This document shows positions 8,858 to 19,667 of a stretch of 64,000 nucleotides of DNA, one piece after another. The first letter of the stretch is position 1; each line of letters begins with the position of its first letter. The notes under the pieces were generated by a model that saw nothing but the letters and a program-made list of their open reading frames with translations, searched no databases and was not told the origin of the DNA. This stretch comes from Neobacillus sp. PS3-34 (GTDB lineage Bacteria > Bacillota > Bacilli > Bacillales > Cytobacillaceae): positions 3,709,001-3,773,000 of the forward strand of contig NZ_CP133267.1 in assembly GCF_030915465.1 (NCBI RefSeq), written 5' to 3'. The position numbers were made by a program, and so were the translations under genes.

Positions 8858-9963
8858 ATGTCAGAATTAAAGCGGACTCCACTATTTGAAAGCTACAAGG
8901 AATATGGGGCAAAGACAATCGATTTTGGAGGCTGGGAGCTGCCAGTCCAATTTTCAAGCATTAAAGAGGAGCATGAAGCTGTCCGCACGAAAGCAGGATT
9001 ATTCGATGTTTCCCATATGGGAGAGATTGAAGTAAAAGGTACTGACAGTTTAGGCTATCTGCAAAAAATGATGACAAATGATATCTCGAAACTTTCTGAC
9101 GGTGGGGCTCAATACACTGCAATGTGCTATGAAAGCGGCGGCACAGTGGATGACCTGCTCGTTTATAAAATAAAAGACAATCACTATCTCCTAGTAGTCA
9201 ATGCTTCTAATATTGAAAAGGACTATCAGTGGCTTTTCGACCATGTTGAGGGAAATGTCGAGCTGGAGAACCTTTCTGAAACTACAGCACAATTAGCCCT
9301 TCAAGGTCCTTTGGCAGAAAAAGTTCTCCAAAAGCTGGCAGGAGAAGAAGATTTAAGCGGAATTGGATTTTTTAAATTTCAGCAGGAAGTAACCTTGAAC
9401 GGTAAAAAAGCTCTTGTTTCAAGAACTGGATATACTGGTGAAGATGGTTTTGAAATTTATTGTGATGCAAACGACGCAGCTGACCTGTGGAAAGAAATCT
9501 TAACAGCTGGCGAAGAAGACGGAGTAGTACCATGTGGCCTTGGTTCTCGTGACACCCTTCGCTTTGAAGCGAATTTGGCACTATATGGCCAGGAACTGAC
9601 TTCTGAGATTTCTCCGCTTGAAGCTGGAATCGGCTTTGCTGTGAAATTGAATAAGGAAGCAGATTTTATCGGCAAAGAAGTCCTGATCCAGCAAAAACAA
9701 GGCGGAACACCAAGAAAGCTTGTTGGCATCGAAATGATTGACAGAGGAATTCCACGCCATGGTTACCCGGTTTATAAAGGGGAAGAACTAATCGGCGAAG
9801 TGACCACCGGCACACAATCACCTACGTTAAAGAAAAACATCGGTCTTGCTCTTATTAAAACGGAAGAAGCAGCCTTGAAAATGAAGTTGATGTTGAAATC
9901 CGCGGAAAAAGACTGAAAGCCCAAATTGTGCCGACACCTTTTTATAAAAGAGAAAAGAAATAG
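8858..9963 (+). CDS. gcvT: Glycine cleavage system T protein, aminomethyltransferase (frameshifted near 3' end)
   Basis: Transfers the methylene group from the aminomethyl-lipoyl H protein to tetrahydrofolate, releasing ammonia. The N-terminus [20 protein letters not shown] and the motifs [13 protein letters not shown] and [14 protein letters not shown] are typical of GcvT. As read, the frame stops at 9916. A one-base loss near 9873 (GCAGGCCTTG read as GCAGCCTTG) hides the true end, which in the next frame reads [18 protein letters not shown] and ends at 9963, giving about 368 residues. First gene of the riboswitch-controlled gcv operon. Confidence 0.93.
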
Positions 9964-9981
9964 CAGAGGGGAGAAATGACA

Positions 9982-11327
9982 ATGAAACATCGCTACCTAC
10001 CGATGACTGAAGAAGATAAGAAATCAATGCTTGAAACAATCGGTGTATCCTCAGTAGATGACCTTTTTAGCGATATTCCAGAAAGCGTCAGGTTCAAAGG
10101 CGAATACAATATTAAACCGGCAAAATCTGAAACAGCATTAATGAAGGAGCTTTCAAAGCTTGCTGACCGCAATGCTGATTTGAGAAGGAATACCTCATTC
10201 CTGGGTGCGGGTGTTTATGACCACTATATGCCTGTCATAGTTGATCATGTTATTTCCCGATCGGAGTTCTATACTGCCTATACTCCTTACCAGCCGGAAA
10301 TTTCGCAGGGTGAGCTTCAGGCTATTTTTGAATTTCAAACGATGATTTGCGAATTGACTGGAATGGAAACAGCCAATTCCTCCATGTACGACGGAGGCAC
10401 CGCGCTTGCAGAAGCAGCTATGCTAAGCGCAGGCCATACAAAACGCAAGAAGATTCTTATTTCAGGCGCAGTTCATCCGGAATCCAAAGAAGTTGTAAAA
10501 ACTTATGCAAAGGGACAGTACATTGACGTAATCGAAATCCCGGTCCGTGACGGCGTAACAGATTTAGAAGCATTAAAGGAACTTGTTTCAGACGATATCG
10601 CTGCCGTTATGGTTCAGTATCCTAACTTTTTGGCCGTATTGAACCATTGAAAGAACTAGAAGAGGTTATTCATGCGAATAAATCATTATTCGTAGTATCA
10701 AGCAATCCTTTATCACTTGGCGTGTTGACTCCTCCTGGTAAATTCGGAGCCGATATCGTCGTGGGCGATGCTCAGCCATTCGGTATTCCGACTGCATTTG
10801 GCGGTCCTCACTGCGGTTACTTTGCAGTAACGAATAAGCTGATGAGAAAGGTTCCAGGCCGCCTTGTCGGTCAAACAAAGGACGATCAGGGCAGACGTGG
10901 ATTTGTTTTAACACTTCAGGCGCGTGAGCAGCACATTCGCCGTGACAAAGCGACATCCAACATTTGTTCAAACCAGGCGCTGAATGCTTTGGCAGCATCT
11001 GTTGCTATGACAGCACTTGGCAAAAAGGGAGTTCGCAGCATGGCAGCTGCCAATCTTCAAAAAGCGCATTATGCAAAAAATACCTTTAAGGAAAATGGAT
11101 TTGAAGTTATTTTTGAAGGTCCTTCCTTTAACGAATTTGTCGTTAAATTAAATAAACCTGTAAAAGAAGTGAATCAGGAACTTTTGAAAAAAGGAATCAT
11201 CGGAGGCTACGATCTCGGACGCGATTACCCTGATATGGCGAATCACATGCTGGTTTGCGTAACTGAGGTAAGAACGAAGGAAGAAATCGATACTTTAGTG
11301 AAAGAATTGGGGGATTTCCATGCATAA
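9982..11327 (+). CDS. gcvPA: Glycine dehydrogenase (decarboxylating) subunit 1 (frameshifted)
   Basis: One half of the pyridoxal-phosphate P protein, which decarboxylates glycine and loads the aminomethyl group on lipoyl-H. It starts [23 protein letters not shown] 9982 is preferred over ATG 9976 because AGAGGGGAG sits 8 bases before it. The frame breaks near 10628 (VQYPNFFGRIEPL needs six Ts before GGCC; five are present) and resumes through [20 protein letters not shown]. Repaired length is about 448 residues, normal for the two-subunit type. It overlaps gcvPB by 8 bases. Confidence 0.93.
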
Positions 11328-12778
11328 TCAAGACCAGCCGCTCATTTTTGAACTTAGTACACCTGGCCGGATTGGCTGCAGCCTTCCGGAAATGGACGTT
11401 CCGGAATTTGACCTCAATGAATTATTGCCTGAAGGCTATGTTCGTGACGAAGAACCGGAGCTTCCGGAGGTTTCGGAACTGGATATTATGCGCCACTATA
11501 CTGCCCTTTCCAAAAGGAACCATGGCGTGGACTCAGGCTTTTATCCATTAGGCTCTTGCACAATGAAGTACAATCCAAAAATCAATGAAAATGTTGCCCG
11601 CTTCAACGGTTTTGCCCATATTCATCCGTTGCAGGATGAAAGCTCTGTACAGGGTGCTCTAGAGCTTTTATATGATCTTCAGGAGCATTTGATCGAAATT
11701 ACCGGCATGGATGAGGTTACATTGCAGCCAGCTGCAGGAGCACACGGGGAATGGACAGGATTAATGATGATCCGCGCTTTCCATGAAGCAAATGGCGATA
11801 CAAAACGTACTAAGGTTATTGTTCCCGATTCCGCCCATGGAACAAACCCGGCGTCTGCTACTGTAGCGGGACTTGAAACGATTACTGTTAAATCAAATGA
11901 AAATGGCCTCGTTGATCTTGATGATCTTAGAAGAGTCGTAGGTGAGGATACAGCGGCATTGATGCTTACCAATCCTAACACCCTTGGATTATTTGAAGAA
12001 AATATCCTTGAAATGGCTGAAATCGTTCATGGAGCTGGCGGAAAGCTCTACTATGACGGAGCTAATCTAAACGCGGTATTATCTAAAGCGCGCCCTGGCG
12101 ACATGGGCTTTGACGTGGTGCATTTAAATCTTCATAAGACGTTTACAGGCCACACGGTGGAGGTGGCCTGGTTCAGGCCCGGTAGGAGTAAAAGCAGATC
12201 TGATTCCATTTCTACCAAAGCCGGTTATCTCTAAACGCGGTGAGGAGTTTGTATTTGATTATGACCGCCCGCAATCCATTGGACGCGTAAAGCCATATTA
12301 CGGAAACTTCGGAATCAATGTCCGTGCGTATACTTATATCCGTTCCATGGCGCCAGACGGCTTAAAAGCTGTAACGGAATATGCGGTATTGAATGCCAAC
12401 TATATGATGAGAAGGCTGGCAGAGTTTTACGACCTTCCGTTTGACAAGCATTGCAAGCACGAATTCGTTCTAAGCGGCAGACGCCAGAAGAAGCTTGGTG
12501 TGCGCACGCTCGATATCGCAAAGCGCCTGCTCGACTTTGGCTACCATCCGCCGACCATTTACTTCCCGCTTAACGTTGAGGAGTGTATCATGATTGAACC
12601 GACCGAAACAGAATCAAAAGAGACACTAGATTCATTCGTGGACATCATGATCCAAATCGCGAAGGAAGCAGAGGAAAATCCTGAAATCGTTCAGGAAGCA
12701 CCACATACAACGGTTGTGGGACGTATGGATGAAGCTACTGCAGCACGTAAACCTATTTTAAGATACCAAAAGAATTAA
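11320..12778 (+). CDS. gcvPB: Glycine dehydrogenase (decarboxylating) subunit 2 (frameshifted)
   Basis: PLP-binding half of the P protein. [21 protein letters not shown] carries the Schiff-base lysine in NLHKTF. Two single C losses near 12149 and 12165 (GGCCC read as GGCC each time) break this Gly-rich loop. The frame then continues through [16 protein letters not shown] sequence, [22 protein letters not shown] and [18 protein letters not shown] to 12778. Repaired length, about 486 residues, is standard. Last gene of the gcv operon, followed by a terminator. Confidence 0.93.
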
Positions 12779-12789
12779 AATGTATGTGG

Positions 12790-12818
12790 CCCGCACGTGG
12801 ATGCGGGCTTTTTTTTTG
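12790..12818 (+). terminator. gcv operon terminator
   Basis: CCCGCA pairs with TGCGGG around a short loop, followed by a run of nine Ts, 11 bases after the gcvPB stop. The following stretch to 13065 holds no gene or clear structure that I can see. Confidence 0.85.
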
Positions 12819-13070
12819 CTTAACAGAATTTAAATTCATAAATTCTGATAGCACGACGGGCCGGATGTCTTGGCTAGGTGAGTGGCAGTTTTTCTCCTAT
12901 TGTTGAAAAAACCGCTTGAAGTGTAGAAAATGGATAAGTTAATGTAGAATAGAAAAGAGATAATATAGAATACTGTTCGATTTGTGTAGAAAGTGTTCAA
13001 AATTATGCCGGTAGGACGACAGTTACCCACCTTCCAGACAGAGGAAGGACAATATTTTTTTATAAAACTA

Positions 13071-13097
13071 AAAAACCGCCATTTTTCGGCGGTTTTT
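13071..13097. terminator. Terminator for yqhL (minus strand)
   Basis: AAAAACCGCC pairs with GGCGGTTTTT around ATTTTTC. The stem lies 9 bases downstream of the yqhL stop on the minus strand and has T-tracts in both directions. Confidence 0.8.
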
Positions 13098-13105
13098 GCA
13101 ATTAA

Positions 13106-13495
13106 TTATTTTGATTTTACCTTGCCAGACCACTGTTTAAAGCCGCCCTTTAGGTGTGAAAGGTTTTTATAGCCTCTGCGGTATAAAAACTGGCTGGCGC
13201 GTCCGCTGCGAAGGCCGCTTTGGCAGTATAGATATACCGGAAGGTCCGAACGGATTTCTTTGGAGCGCATTTTCATTTGGGAAAGAGGGATATTTCTTGC
13301 CCCCAAAATATGTCCAGCTTCGAATTCGTTTGGCTCACGAACATCAATGAGTTGTGCTTTCCGGTAGCCAGCACGGAAATCTTCTTCGGTCAATGTCTTG
13401 ACGATTTTACGCTGATATAACCAGGTAATTACGGAATACGTAATAATGGCGCCTATGATGATAAGCAGTAAATAGAGAGTAGGCAATTTTTTCAT
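13106..13495 (-). CDS. yqhL: Membrane-anchored rhodanese-domain protein YqhL
   Basis: 129 residues: an N-terminal transmembrane helix (about 5-25, LYLLLIIIGAIITYSVITWLY) then a single rhodanese domain. Landmarks are LIDVREPNEFEAGHI (49-63) and the active-site loop LYCQSGLRSG with Cys91. Rhodanese domains carry sulfur as a persulfide on this Cys; the partner of YqhL is unknown. ATG 13495 is preceded by GAAAGGAG. Alone on the minus strand between gcvPB and lipM, as in B. subtilis. Confidence 0.9.
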   Translation of the reverse strand: MKKLPTLYLLLIIIGAIITYSVITWLYQRKIVKTLTEEDFRAGYRKAQLIDVREPNEFEAGHILGARNIPLSQMKMRSKEIRSDLPVYLYCQSGLRSGRASQFLYRRGYKNLSHLKGGFKQWSGKVKSK

Positions 13496-13688
13496 GCTCC
13501 TTTCAAGCTGTGCTGCAATGTTATTATTATATAAGTCAGACCTTTAATGAGTAAAGAGTCTCGGGAAAAATTTATGCTTATTTTCCTATCATTATTATAA
13601 CAGATTCAACTTGCTTTGTTTTTTTACTTTATTTTGATAGACTAAAAATCGCGAATAGCTATTTACATCTAATAAATGAGGTTTTTAT

Positions 13689-14525
13689 ATGAAAAAGGAA
13701 GTTTGGCGTTTTATTGATTCAGGCAGTGGCTCACCATCATTTAATATGGCTTTGGATGAAGCATTGCTTGATTGGCATAGTGAAGGCAAAATTCCCCCGA
13801 CAATACGATTTTACGGCTGGGATCCTGCAACCCTTTCCATTGGCTATTTTCAAAAGGTTGAAAAAGAAATTAATATGGAAGCTGTCAGGGAACATAAATT
13901 GGGTTTTGTCCGCCGTCCGACAGGCGGAAGAGGAGTACTCCATGAGCATGAATTGACCTACAGTGTCATTGTTTCAGAGGATTATCCCGAAATGCCTAAG
14001 ACGGTTACGGAAGCTTATCGAGTCATTTCTGAGGGCATCCTGAAGGGGTTCCATCAGCTGGGACTTGAAGCGTATTTTGCTGTTCCAAAAACACAGGATG
14101 AAAAAGATTCCTTGAAAAATCCAAGATCCGCAGTGTGCTTTGATGCCCCAAGCTGGTACGAGCTGGTTGTCGAAGGCAGGAAGGTAGCAGGAAGTGCCCA
14201 AACAAGGCAGAAGGGTGTAATACTTCAGCATGGTTCCATTTTGCTGGATCTGGATGAGGAAAAGCTTTTCAGTCTATTTAATTATCCTAGTGAAAAAGTC
14301 AAGGAACGCATGCAACGGGCGTTTAAAAGCAAGGCGGTTGCCATTAACGAAATCAGTCCAAGAAAAATTACTTTGGAAGAGGCAAAGACAGCCTTCTATA
14401 ATGGATTTTCAGAAGGCCTGAACATTGAGCTTGTCCCTTACGAACTTACTCAGGAAGAACGTGACTATGTAAATAAAATCGCCCATGAAAGATATGAAAA
14501 TGATGAGTGGAATTTTAAGAGATAA
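13689..14525 (+). CDS. lipM: Octanoyl-[acyl carrier protein]:protein octanoyltransferase LipM
   Basis: Moves octanoate from ACP to the GcvH protein, the first step of lipoate assembly in Bacillus. It belongs to the biotin/lipoate ligase fold: residues 73-86 [14 protein letters not shown], catalytic Cys150 in [13 protein letters not shown], and [19 protein letters not shown]. Cys150 is the position known for B. subtilis LipM, and 278 residues is the usual length. Its place after the gcv operon fits, since GcvH is the octanoyl acceptor and the glycine system needs lipoate. Confidence 0.94.
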   Translation: MKKEVWRFIDSGSGSPSFNMALDEALLDWHSEGKIPPTIRFYGWDPATLSIGYFQKVEKEINMEAVREHKLGFVRRPTGGRGVLHEHELTYSVIVSEDYPEMPKTVTEAYRVISEGILKGFHQLGLEAYFAVPKTQDEKDSLKNPRSAVCFDAPSWYELVVEGRKVAGSAQTRQKGVILQHGSILLDLDEEKLFSLFNYPSEKVKERMQRAFKSKAVAINEISPRKITLEEAKTAFYNGFSEGLNIELVPYELTQEERDYVNKIAHERYENDEWNFKR

Positions 14526-14718
14526 GATTTTTTGTACTAGAGCATGGAATAAAATGAGAGTCATTCCCACAGTGGAGTGGCTTCTTTTTTAGGGAATATG
14601 TAATCTATTCTACCTAGTCAGCAAAAGGGCAACTCGTGAAATTTGTTGAAATTCATCATTTTCGTGAGTAAAACAACTTTTATCTTTCATTTGCTTTAAA
14701 TTCTAGTGGTTTTTATGT

Positions 14719-14795
14719 TTGACAAAATTTTAGTTATTTGCATAAAACACAATATGTAGTGGTGTCGAAAATCTATTAAGCACTATATATTGATT
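14719..14795 (+). promoter_or_regulatory. nrdJ promoter with two NrdR boxes
   Basis: TTGACA at 14719-14724, a 17-base spacer and ATAAAA at 14742-14747 form a sigma-A-like promoter. ACACAATATGTAGTGG (14747-14762) and GCACTATATATTGATT (14780-14795) both fit the NrdR box pattern. Their centres are 33 bp apart, about three helical turns. NrdR represses ribonucleotide reductase genes when dATP/ATP is bound, so this pair should control nrdJ. The remainder of 14526-14905 is AT-rich without a gene. Confidence 0.75.
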
Positions 14796-14905
14796 TATTG
14801 TGTTTGATTGTGATAACGTATGGGTATTCCATAAACAACTAGATCTAGTAAATGAATAACTAGAATACAGCTAGATATAGATTTATTTTTGAAGGAGATG
14901 TGATC

Positions 14906-17900
14906 ATGTCGGTTGTGTTAAGTAGAAAAATGAATATTAACTTTGAGAGATTAAACGAGGATATCCGATTGTTCCCTCAGGTTCACCCGGTTACTCCGGA
15001 TATGAAAATTGTCCACAAGGGAGTTTCACGTTTAGTCATGCTCGACAGGTACACCTTCAAAGATACAGAGAAAATTACTCTAACAGCTGGTGATTTTGTC
15101 GTTCTCACTATCAAGGAGGATCCTAAATTTCCTGCACGTGGACTTGGAACCATCCAACAAATCGATTGGGAAAAGAAAACCGCACAAGTTTTAGTGGATG
15201 ATGAATTTAAAGGTGTACTGGACGGAGATGAAGCGGAGACTGGAATAATTGTCCGATCGCTTGATGTGATTGAAAAGCCGCTCGAACTCTTTTACGAACA
15301 AATTGCAAAGCGCAACGCAACTGGCTTGGCCTTTGTCGAAAAAACAGAAGAAAAGCGCCAGGAATGGTTTGAAAAGTTCTATCAGGAGCTTGTCAGCCTC
15401 AACTTTATTCCGGCAGGCCGCGTCCTTTACGGTGCTGGCGCAGGTACTGAAGTAACTTTCTTTAATTGCTATGTCATGCCTTTTGTTCAGGATTCCCGCG
15501 AAGGAATTTCGGATCACCGCAAGCAGGTAATGGAAATCATGAGCCGTGGCGGTGGAGTTGGAACAAATGGTTCAACATTGCGTCCACGGGCCACACTTGC
15601 AAAAGGTGTAAACGGCAAATCTTCTGGCTCGGTTTCATGGCTGGATGACATTGCGAAGCTGACACACCTTGTTGAGCAAGGAGGATCCCGCAGAGGGGCG
15701 CAGATGATAATGTTAGCGGATTAAAAAAGTGACATTCAAAGTAAATTTTAGTAAGATTAAAACAGAACGAACGTTCGTGATTAGGGAGGGCTAATCATGT
15801 TTAATCTTACTAAAGCATTTCTTTATCAAAGGTATATCTTGGAAAATGAAACTATAAAAAGATAGCTAATGAGACAGGGTTAAGCACATCTGCTATAAAG
15901 ACTCATCTAAGAAGATGGGGCTTAAGAAAAACCCCATTAAAATTAGGGGATAAACCATATGATGATAAAGATTGGTTATATCATCAATATATTATTCTTA
16001 AAAAGGGATATACAGTTATCGCAAATGCATTAGGAGTAAGCAATGGCATAACCCTCTGTAAGAATTGTCATGAAAAAACCTTTGGTAAAGAAGAAAATTT
16101 AATAGATGCACTAGTCCGCGTCGTTCAGAAAATGAACGGCTAGAAAATCGGGTGAATTGCAGGGAACTCCTTAGAGGCTGGCAAGCCACAACGTGACTGG
16201 AAACGGTGAGCGTGAAGGCCATAAAAATTGCTATGCATTGGACAATCTGCAGCCAAGCGTCATTGGGCTAAGGTAATGGCGAAGGTTCAACGACTAGAGA
16301 GTGAGTCCCAACAATAAACTCTCATAAGCGCCACCTAACAGATTTTGCTGAGGGTGATGATATAGTCTAGTCCGGCTGCAACTGCAGCGAAATATTCCGA
16401 AAGGAACGGTATGTACGTGGCATCCTGATATTATTGAATTTATTATTTCTAAAATGCAAAACCCTCGCATCCTTCGTTTCCTCATTGAAAACACAAATGA
16501 AGAAACAATAAAAAAATATGCAAAGGACAAGCTGAAATTCACACCACTGACTTTACAAGAAGAAGCAATGTACCAGGGAATCATCAATTATAAAAATATT
16601 CCTGGCTACGGCGGATTCAGTGCTGAGATTATCAAAAATGCTGAAGAAAAGCTTGAAGCTGGCGGAAACTTTACCGTCCATAATCCGGAATTTTTAACTG
16701 GTGCGAACATTTCAGTTTGCCTGACAAAAGAATTCATGGAAGCGGTCGAAAAGGACGCTGAATATGAACTGCGCTTCCCGGATACTGAAAACTATGATGC
16801 TGAGACAATGAAAATTTACAACCAGGAATGGCACAAAGTAGGTGATGTGCGTGAATGGGAAAACCTTGGTTATAAAGTACGTACTTACAAAAAAATCAAG
16901 GCGAAAGAGCTTTGGAATCTGATCAACATTTGTGCGACTTATTCAGCTGAACCTGGTATTTTCTTCATCGATAATGCAAATGACATGACAAATGCCCAGG
17001 CATATGGACAAAAGGTTGTAGCGACCAACCCATGTGGGGAGCAGCCTCTCGCACCATTTTCAGTGTGCAACCTCGCAGCCGTGAACCTTGCTGAAATGGC
17101 TGATAAGGAAACTAAAACAGTTAATTTTGAAAAGTTAAAGCGTACAGTTGAAGTTGGTGTCCGCATGCAGGACAATGTCATTAATGCGACTCCGTACTTC
17201 CTTGAAGAAAATAAGAAGCAGGCACTTGGCGAACGACGTGTAGGTCTTGGAGTAATGGGACTGCATGACCTTTTGATTTATTGCGAAACTGAATATGGAT
17301 CAGAAAAAGGAAATAAATTAGTTGACGATGTTTTTGAAACAATTGCAACTACAGCTTATCGTGCTTCCGTTGAGCTTGCCGAAGAAAAGGGAAGTTTCCC
17401 ATTCTTAACAGGTGAAGATGTAGCAGAAACTAACCGTTTAAGACAGGCATTTATCAATACCGGATTTATGAAAAAAATGCCGGAGGATATCAGAGAGTCA
17501 ATTTTAAGCAAAGGTATCAGGAACTCTCACCTGCTGACTGTTGCTCCAACGGGTAAACAGCTTGCCCCCTATATTCGTAAGAATGTAGCGTAAACTTGGC
17601 TATATGCGGGAAACTCTGGCGTATCTCTTGCTACCTGGCCTTGCCAGCCTGAAAATGGTAAAAATGCAGGAGTGTTAGTTAAACTAACCAGACAATCCGC
17701 AGGGAAGTCGTGGCTGACCCCTCAACGACTACATGCCGAGCAGCCATTTTATAATGGTTGATGATATAGTCTGGCCCATATGGCGACATATGGAGCGGGT
17801 ACTAATAATCCCGCCCTCTATAAAACGTAGAGAGTAACAAAAGTGAGCACTGGAACAATGGTCGGCGTTTCAACAGGACTGGAACCGTACTTCTCCTTCT

Positions 17901-18448
17901 CCTATTTCCGTAGCGGAAGACTTGGAAGGTTTATCGAAGTGAATGCGGATATTGTCCAGGAATATTTGGAGCAGCATCCTGAGGCAGATAAAGATAATTT
18001 GCCAAACTGGTTTGTGACTGCAATGGAACTTGCACCTGAAGCACACGCTGACGTACAATGTGTCATTCAGCGCTGGATTGACAGCTCGATTAGTAAGACC
18101 GTCAACGCTCCAAAAGGCTACAGCGTTGAACAGGTAGAAAAAGTATATGAACGCCTCTACAATGGCGGAGCTAAAGGCGGCACCGTATATGTGGATGGCT
18201 CTCGCGATTCACAGGTACTCACACTAAAAGCCGAAGAAAACAGCCAGGAAGTTTCATCTATTGTTAAAGAGAAGCCAAAACAGCATGTTGTGCTGGTTGA
18301 TACGATCAACGAACTCCGTTCCACAAATGTAACGATTGGATCAGAAGTTGGGAATACCTGCCCGGTTTGCCGCAAGGGAACTGTGGAGGATATCGGCGGA
18401 TGTAACACTTGCACGAACTGTAATGCCCAGTTGAAATGCGGATTATAA
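14906..18448 (+). CDS. nrdJ: Adenosylcobalamin-dependent ribonucleotide reductase, split by two group I introns
   Basis: Class II reductase making deoxynucleotides with coenzyme B12. Three exons read in one frame: 14906-15721, 16418-17554 and 17846-18448 (851 residues in all). Cys188 in FFNCYV, the active-site loop NPCGEQPL and the loop LLTVAPTGSTGT are present, and the C-terminus is Cys-rich (CPVCRKG, CNTCTNC), matching redox-active tails of this class. ATG 14906 follows GAAGGAG. Both introns are in phase 0. Without splicing, translation would stop right after AD (TAA) at 15722-15724 and again at 17593. NrdR boxes lie upstream. Confidence 0.92.
15722..16417 (+). ncRNA. Group I intron 1 in nrdJ, with HNH remnant
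   Basis: 696 bases between the Asp codon GAT and the Trp codon TGG of exon 2 (AD | WHPDI). The 5' exon ends in T and the intron ends in G, as group I splicing requires. Core elements are GAATTGCAGGGAACTCC (P-like), AAGGTTCAACGACTAGA (S/P7 region) and GATGATATAGTCTAG (P7 3' strand). GTCCGC at 16114-16119 can pair with exon GCGGAT and may be the internal guide. If so, the reading frame sits inside the P1 loop. Subgroup IA is likely by these motifs. Confidence 0.85.
15797..16143 (+). pseudogene. Decayed HNH homing endonuclease inside intron 1
   Basis: ATG 15797 after TAGGGAGGG opens MFNLTKAFLYQRYILENETIK and then hits a stop. Adding one A near 15860 restores KIANETGLSTSAIKTHLRRWGL, a helix-turn-helix typical of intron endonucleases. 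The sequence later jumps from IANALGVSNG to ITLCKNCHEKTFGKEENLI, the tail of an HNH nuclease (CxxCH). The catalytic His-Asn part between them is absent, so the enzyme is deleted as well as frameshifted. The frame ends at TAG 16143. Confidence 0.75.
17555..17845 (+). ncRNA. Group I intron 2 in nrdJ, no ORF
   Basis: 291 bases inserted after the GGT of APTG and before AGC of STGTMV. Exon CGGGT can pair with intron GCCCC at 17573-17577, giving the U-G pair at the 5' splice site. Core motifs are TATATGCGGGAAACTC, ACAATCCGCAGG, CTCAACGACTACATGCC and GATGATATAGTCTGGCCC. The last base is G. No endonuclease frame is present, so it depends on another source for mobility or is fixed. Confidence 0.85.
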
Positions 18449-18459
18449 AAATAGTGAGC

Positions 18460-18490
18460 AGGATGGAAAAATTTTTTCCATCCTTTTTTT
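18460..18490 (+). terminator. nrdJ terminator
   Basis: AGGATGGAAAAA pairs with TTTTTCCATCCT, followed by six more Ts, 12 bases after the nrdJ stop. Confidence 0.88.
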
Positions 18491-18556
18491 ATGTCCGGGC
18501 CATTTAAAGTTCATACTACAAAAAATGGACTCTTATCGCAGAAATGAGGCTACATA

Positions 18557-19582
18557 ATGGAACCCTTTAAACCGCAGCTTGTATATATAGAACCACAGGC
18601 ATTGGAATACCCGTTGGGTAGAGAGCTAAAAGAGAAATTTGAAAAAATGGGAATGGAGATCAAAGAAACGACCTCCCATAACCAGGTCCGCGGTATTCCA
18701 GGGGATAATGAATTGCAGCAATACCGAAACGCAAAATCAACCCTTGTCGTCGGTATACGAAGGACATTGAAATTTGATACTTCTAAACCTTCAGCTGAAT
18801 ATGCCATTCCTTTAGCAACAGGGTGTATGGGCCACTGCCACTATTGCTATCTTCAAACCACGCTAGGGAGCAAGCCGTACATCCGGACGTATGTCAATCT
18901 TGAAGAAATATTTGAACAGGCACAAAAATATATGGACGAGCGTAAACCAGAGATCACCCGCTTTGAAGCTGCATGTACATCCGATATTGTCGGTCTTGAT
19001 CATCTGACCCACTCCTTAAAGAAAACGATTGAATTTATCGGCAGCACAGAGTATGGAAGGCTCCGATTTGTAACGAAATATCATCATGTAGACCATTTGC
19101 TTGATGCTAAGCATAACGGTAAAACACGATTCCGCTTCAGTGTAAATTCCCGTTATGTCATTAAAAACTTTGAACCGGGAACATCTTCCTTCGATGAACG
19201 TCTGGAAGCTGCCCGCAAAGTCGCCAATGCAGGTTATCCGTTGGGGTTTATTGTGGCACCGATTTATATGCATGAAGGCTGGCAAGAAGGATATGAAGAA
19301 TTATTTCAGCGTCTGCAAAAAGAGCTCGAAGGCATTGAACTTCCTGACCTTACATTTGAATTGATTCAGCATCGATTTACCAAACCAGCCAAAAATGTAA
19401 TCGCGAAACGTTATCCAAAAACAAAGCTTGAAATGAATGAAGAAAAACGGAAATACAAGTGGGGGCGATATGGAATTGGAAAATACGTTTACCCGGATGA
19501 ACAGGCAAAAGATCTGGAAACCACGATAAGAGGATATATCTCATCTTATTTTCCGCAAGCTGAAACCCAATACTTCACGTGA
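18557..19582 (+). CDS. splB: Spore photoproduct lyase SplB
   Basis: Radical SAM enzyme that reverses the spore photoproduct (5-thyminyl-5,6-dihydrothymine) during germination. The cluster-binding motif CMGHCHYC gives C90, C94 and C97. C140 in AACTSDIVG matches the hydrogen-donating Cys of B. subtilis SplB. The length of 341 residues is normal. ATG 18557 fits the family N-terminus (QLVYIEPQALEYPLG). B. subtilis has splA before splB; I see no splA here. Confidence 0.95.
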   Translation: MEPFKPQLVYIEPQALEYPLGRELKEKFEKMGMEIKETTSHNQVRGIPGDNELQQYRNAKSTLVVGIRRTLKFDTSKPSAEYAIPLATGCMGHCHYCYLQTTLGSKPYIRTYVNLEEIFEQAQKYMDERKPEITRFEAACTSDIVGLDHLTHSLKKTIEFIGSTEYGRLRFVTKYHHVDHLLDAKHNGKTRFRFSVNSRYVIKNFEPGTSSFDERLEAARKVANAGYPLGFIVAPIYMHEGWQEGYEELFQRLQKELEGIELPDLTFELIQHRFTKPAKNVIAKRYPKTKLEMNEEKRKYKWGRYGIGKYVYPDEQAKDLETTIRGYISSYFPQAETQYFT

Positions 19583-19667
19583 AATATTTTTAACCTGTCC
19601 GCCGTACTATTTTCATAAAAGCGCGCTTAAAGATGTAACAATGACTACATCTAAGGGAGGGCTCTGG

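Noticed and set aside
15722..17845. Inteins as the cause of the nrdJ interruptions
   Set aside because: Both inserts contain stop codons in all relevant frames and show group I RNA core motifs, not intein splicing blocks.
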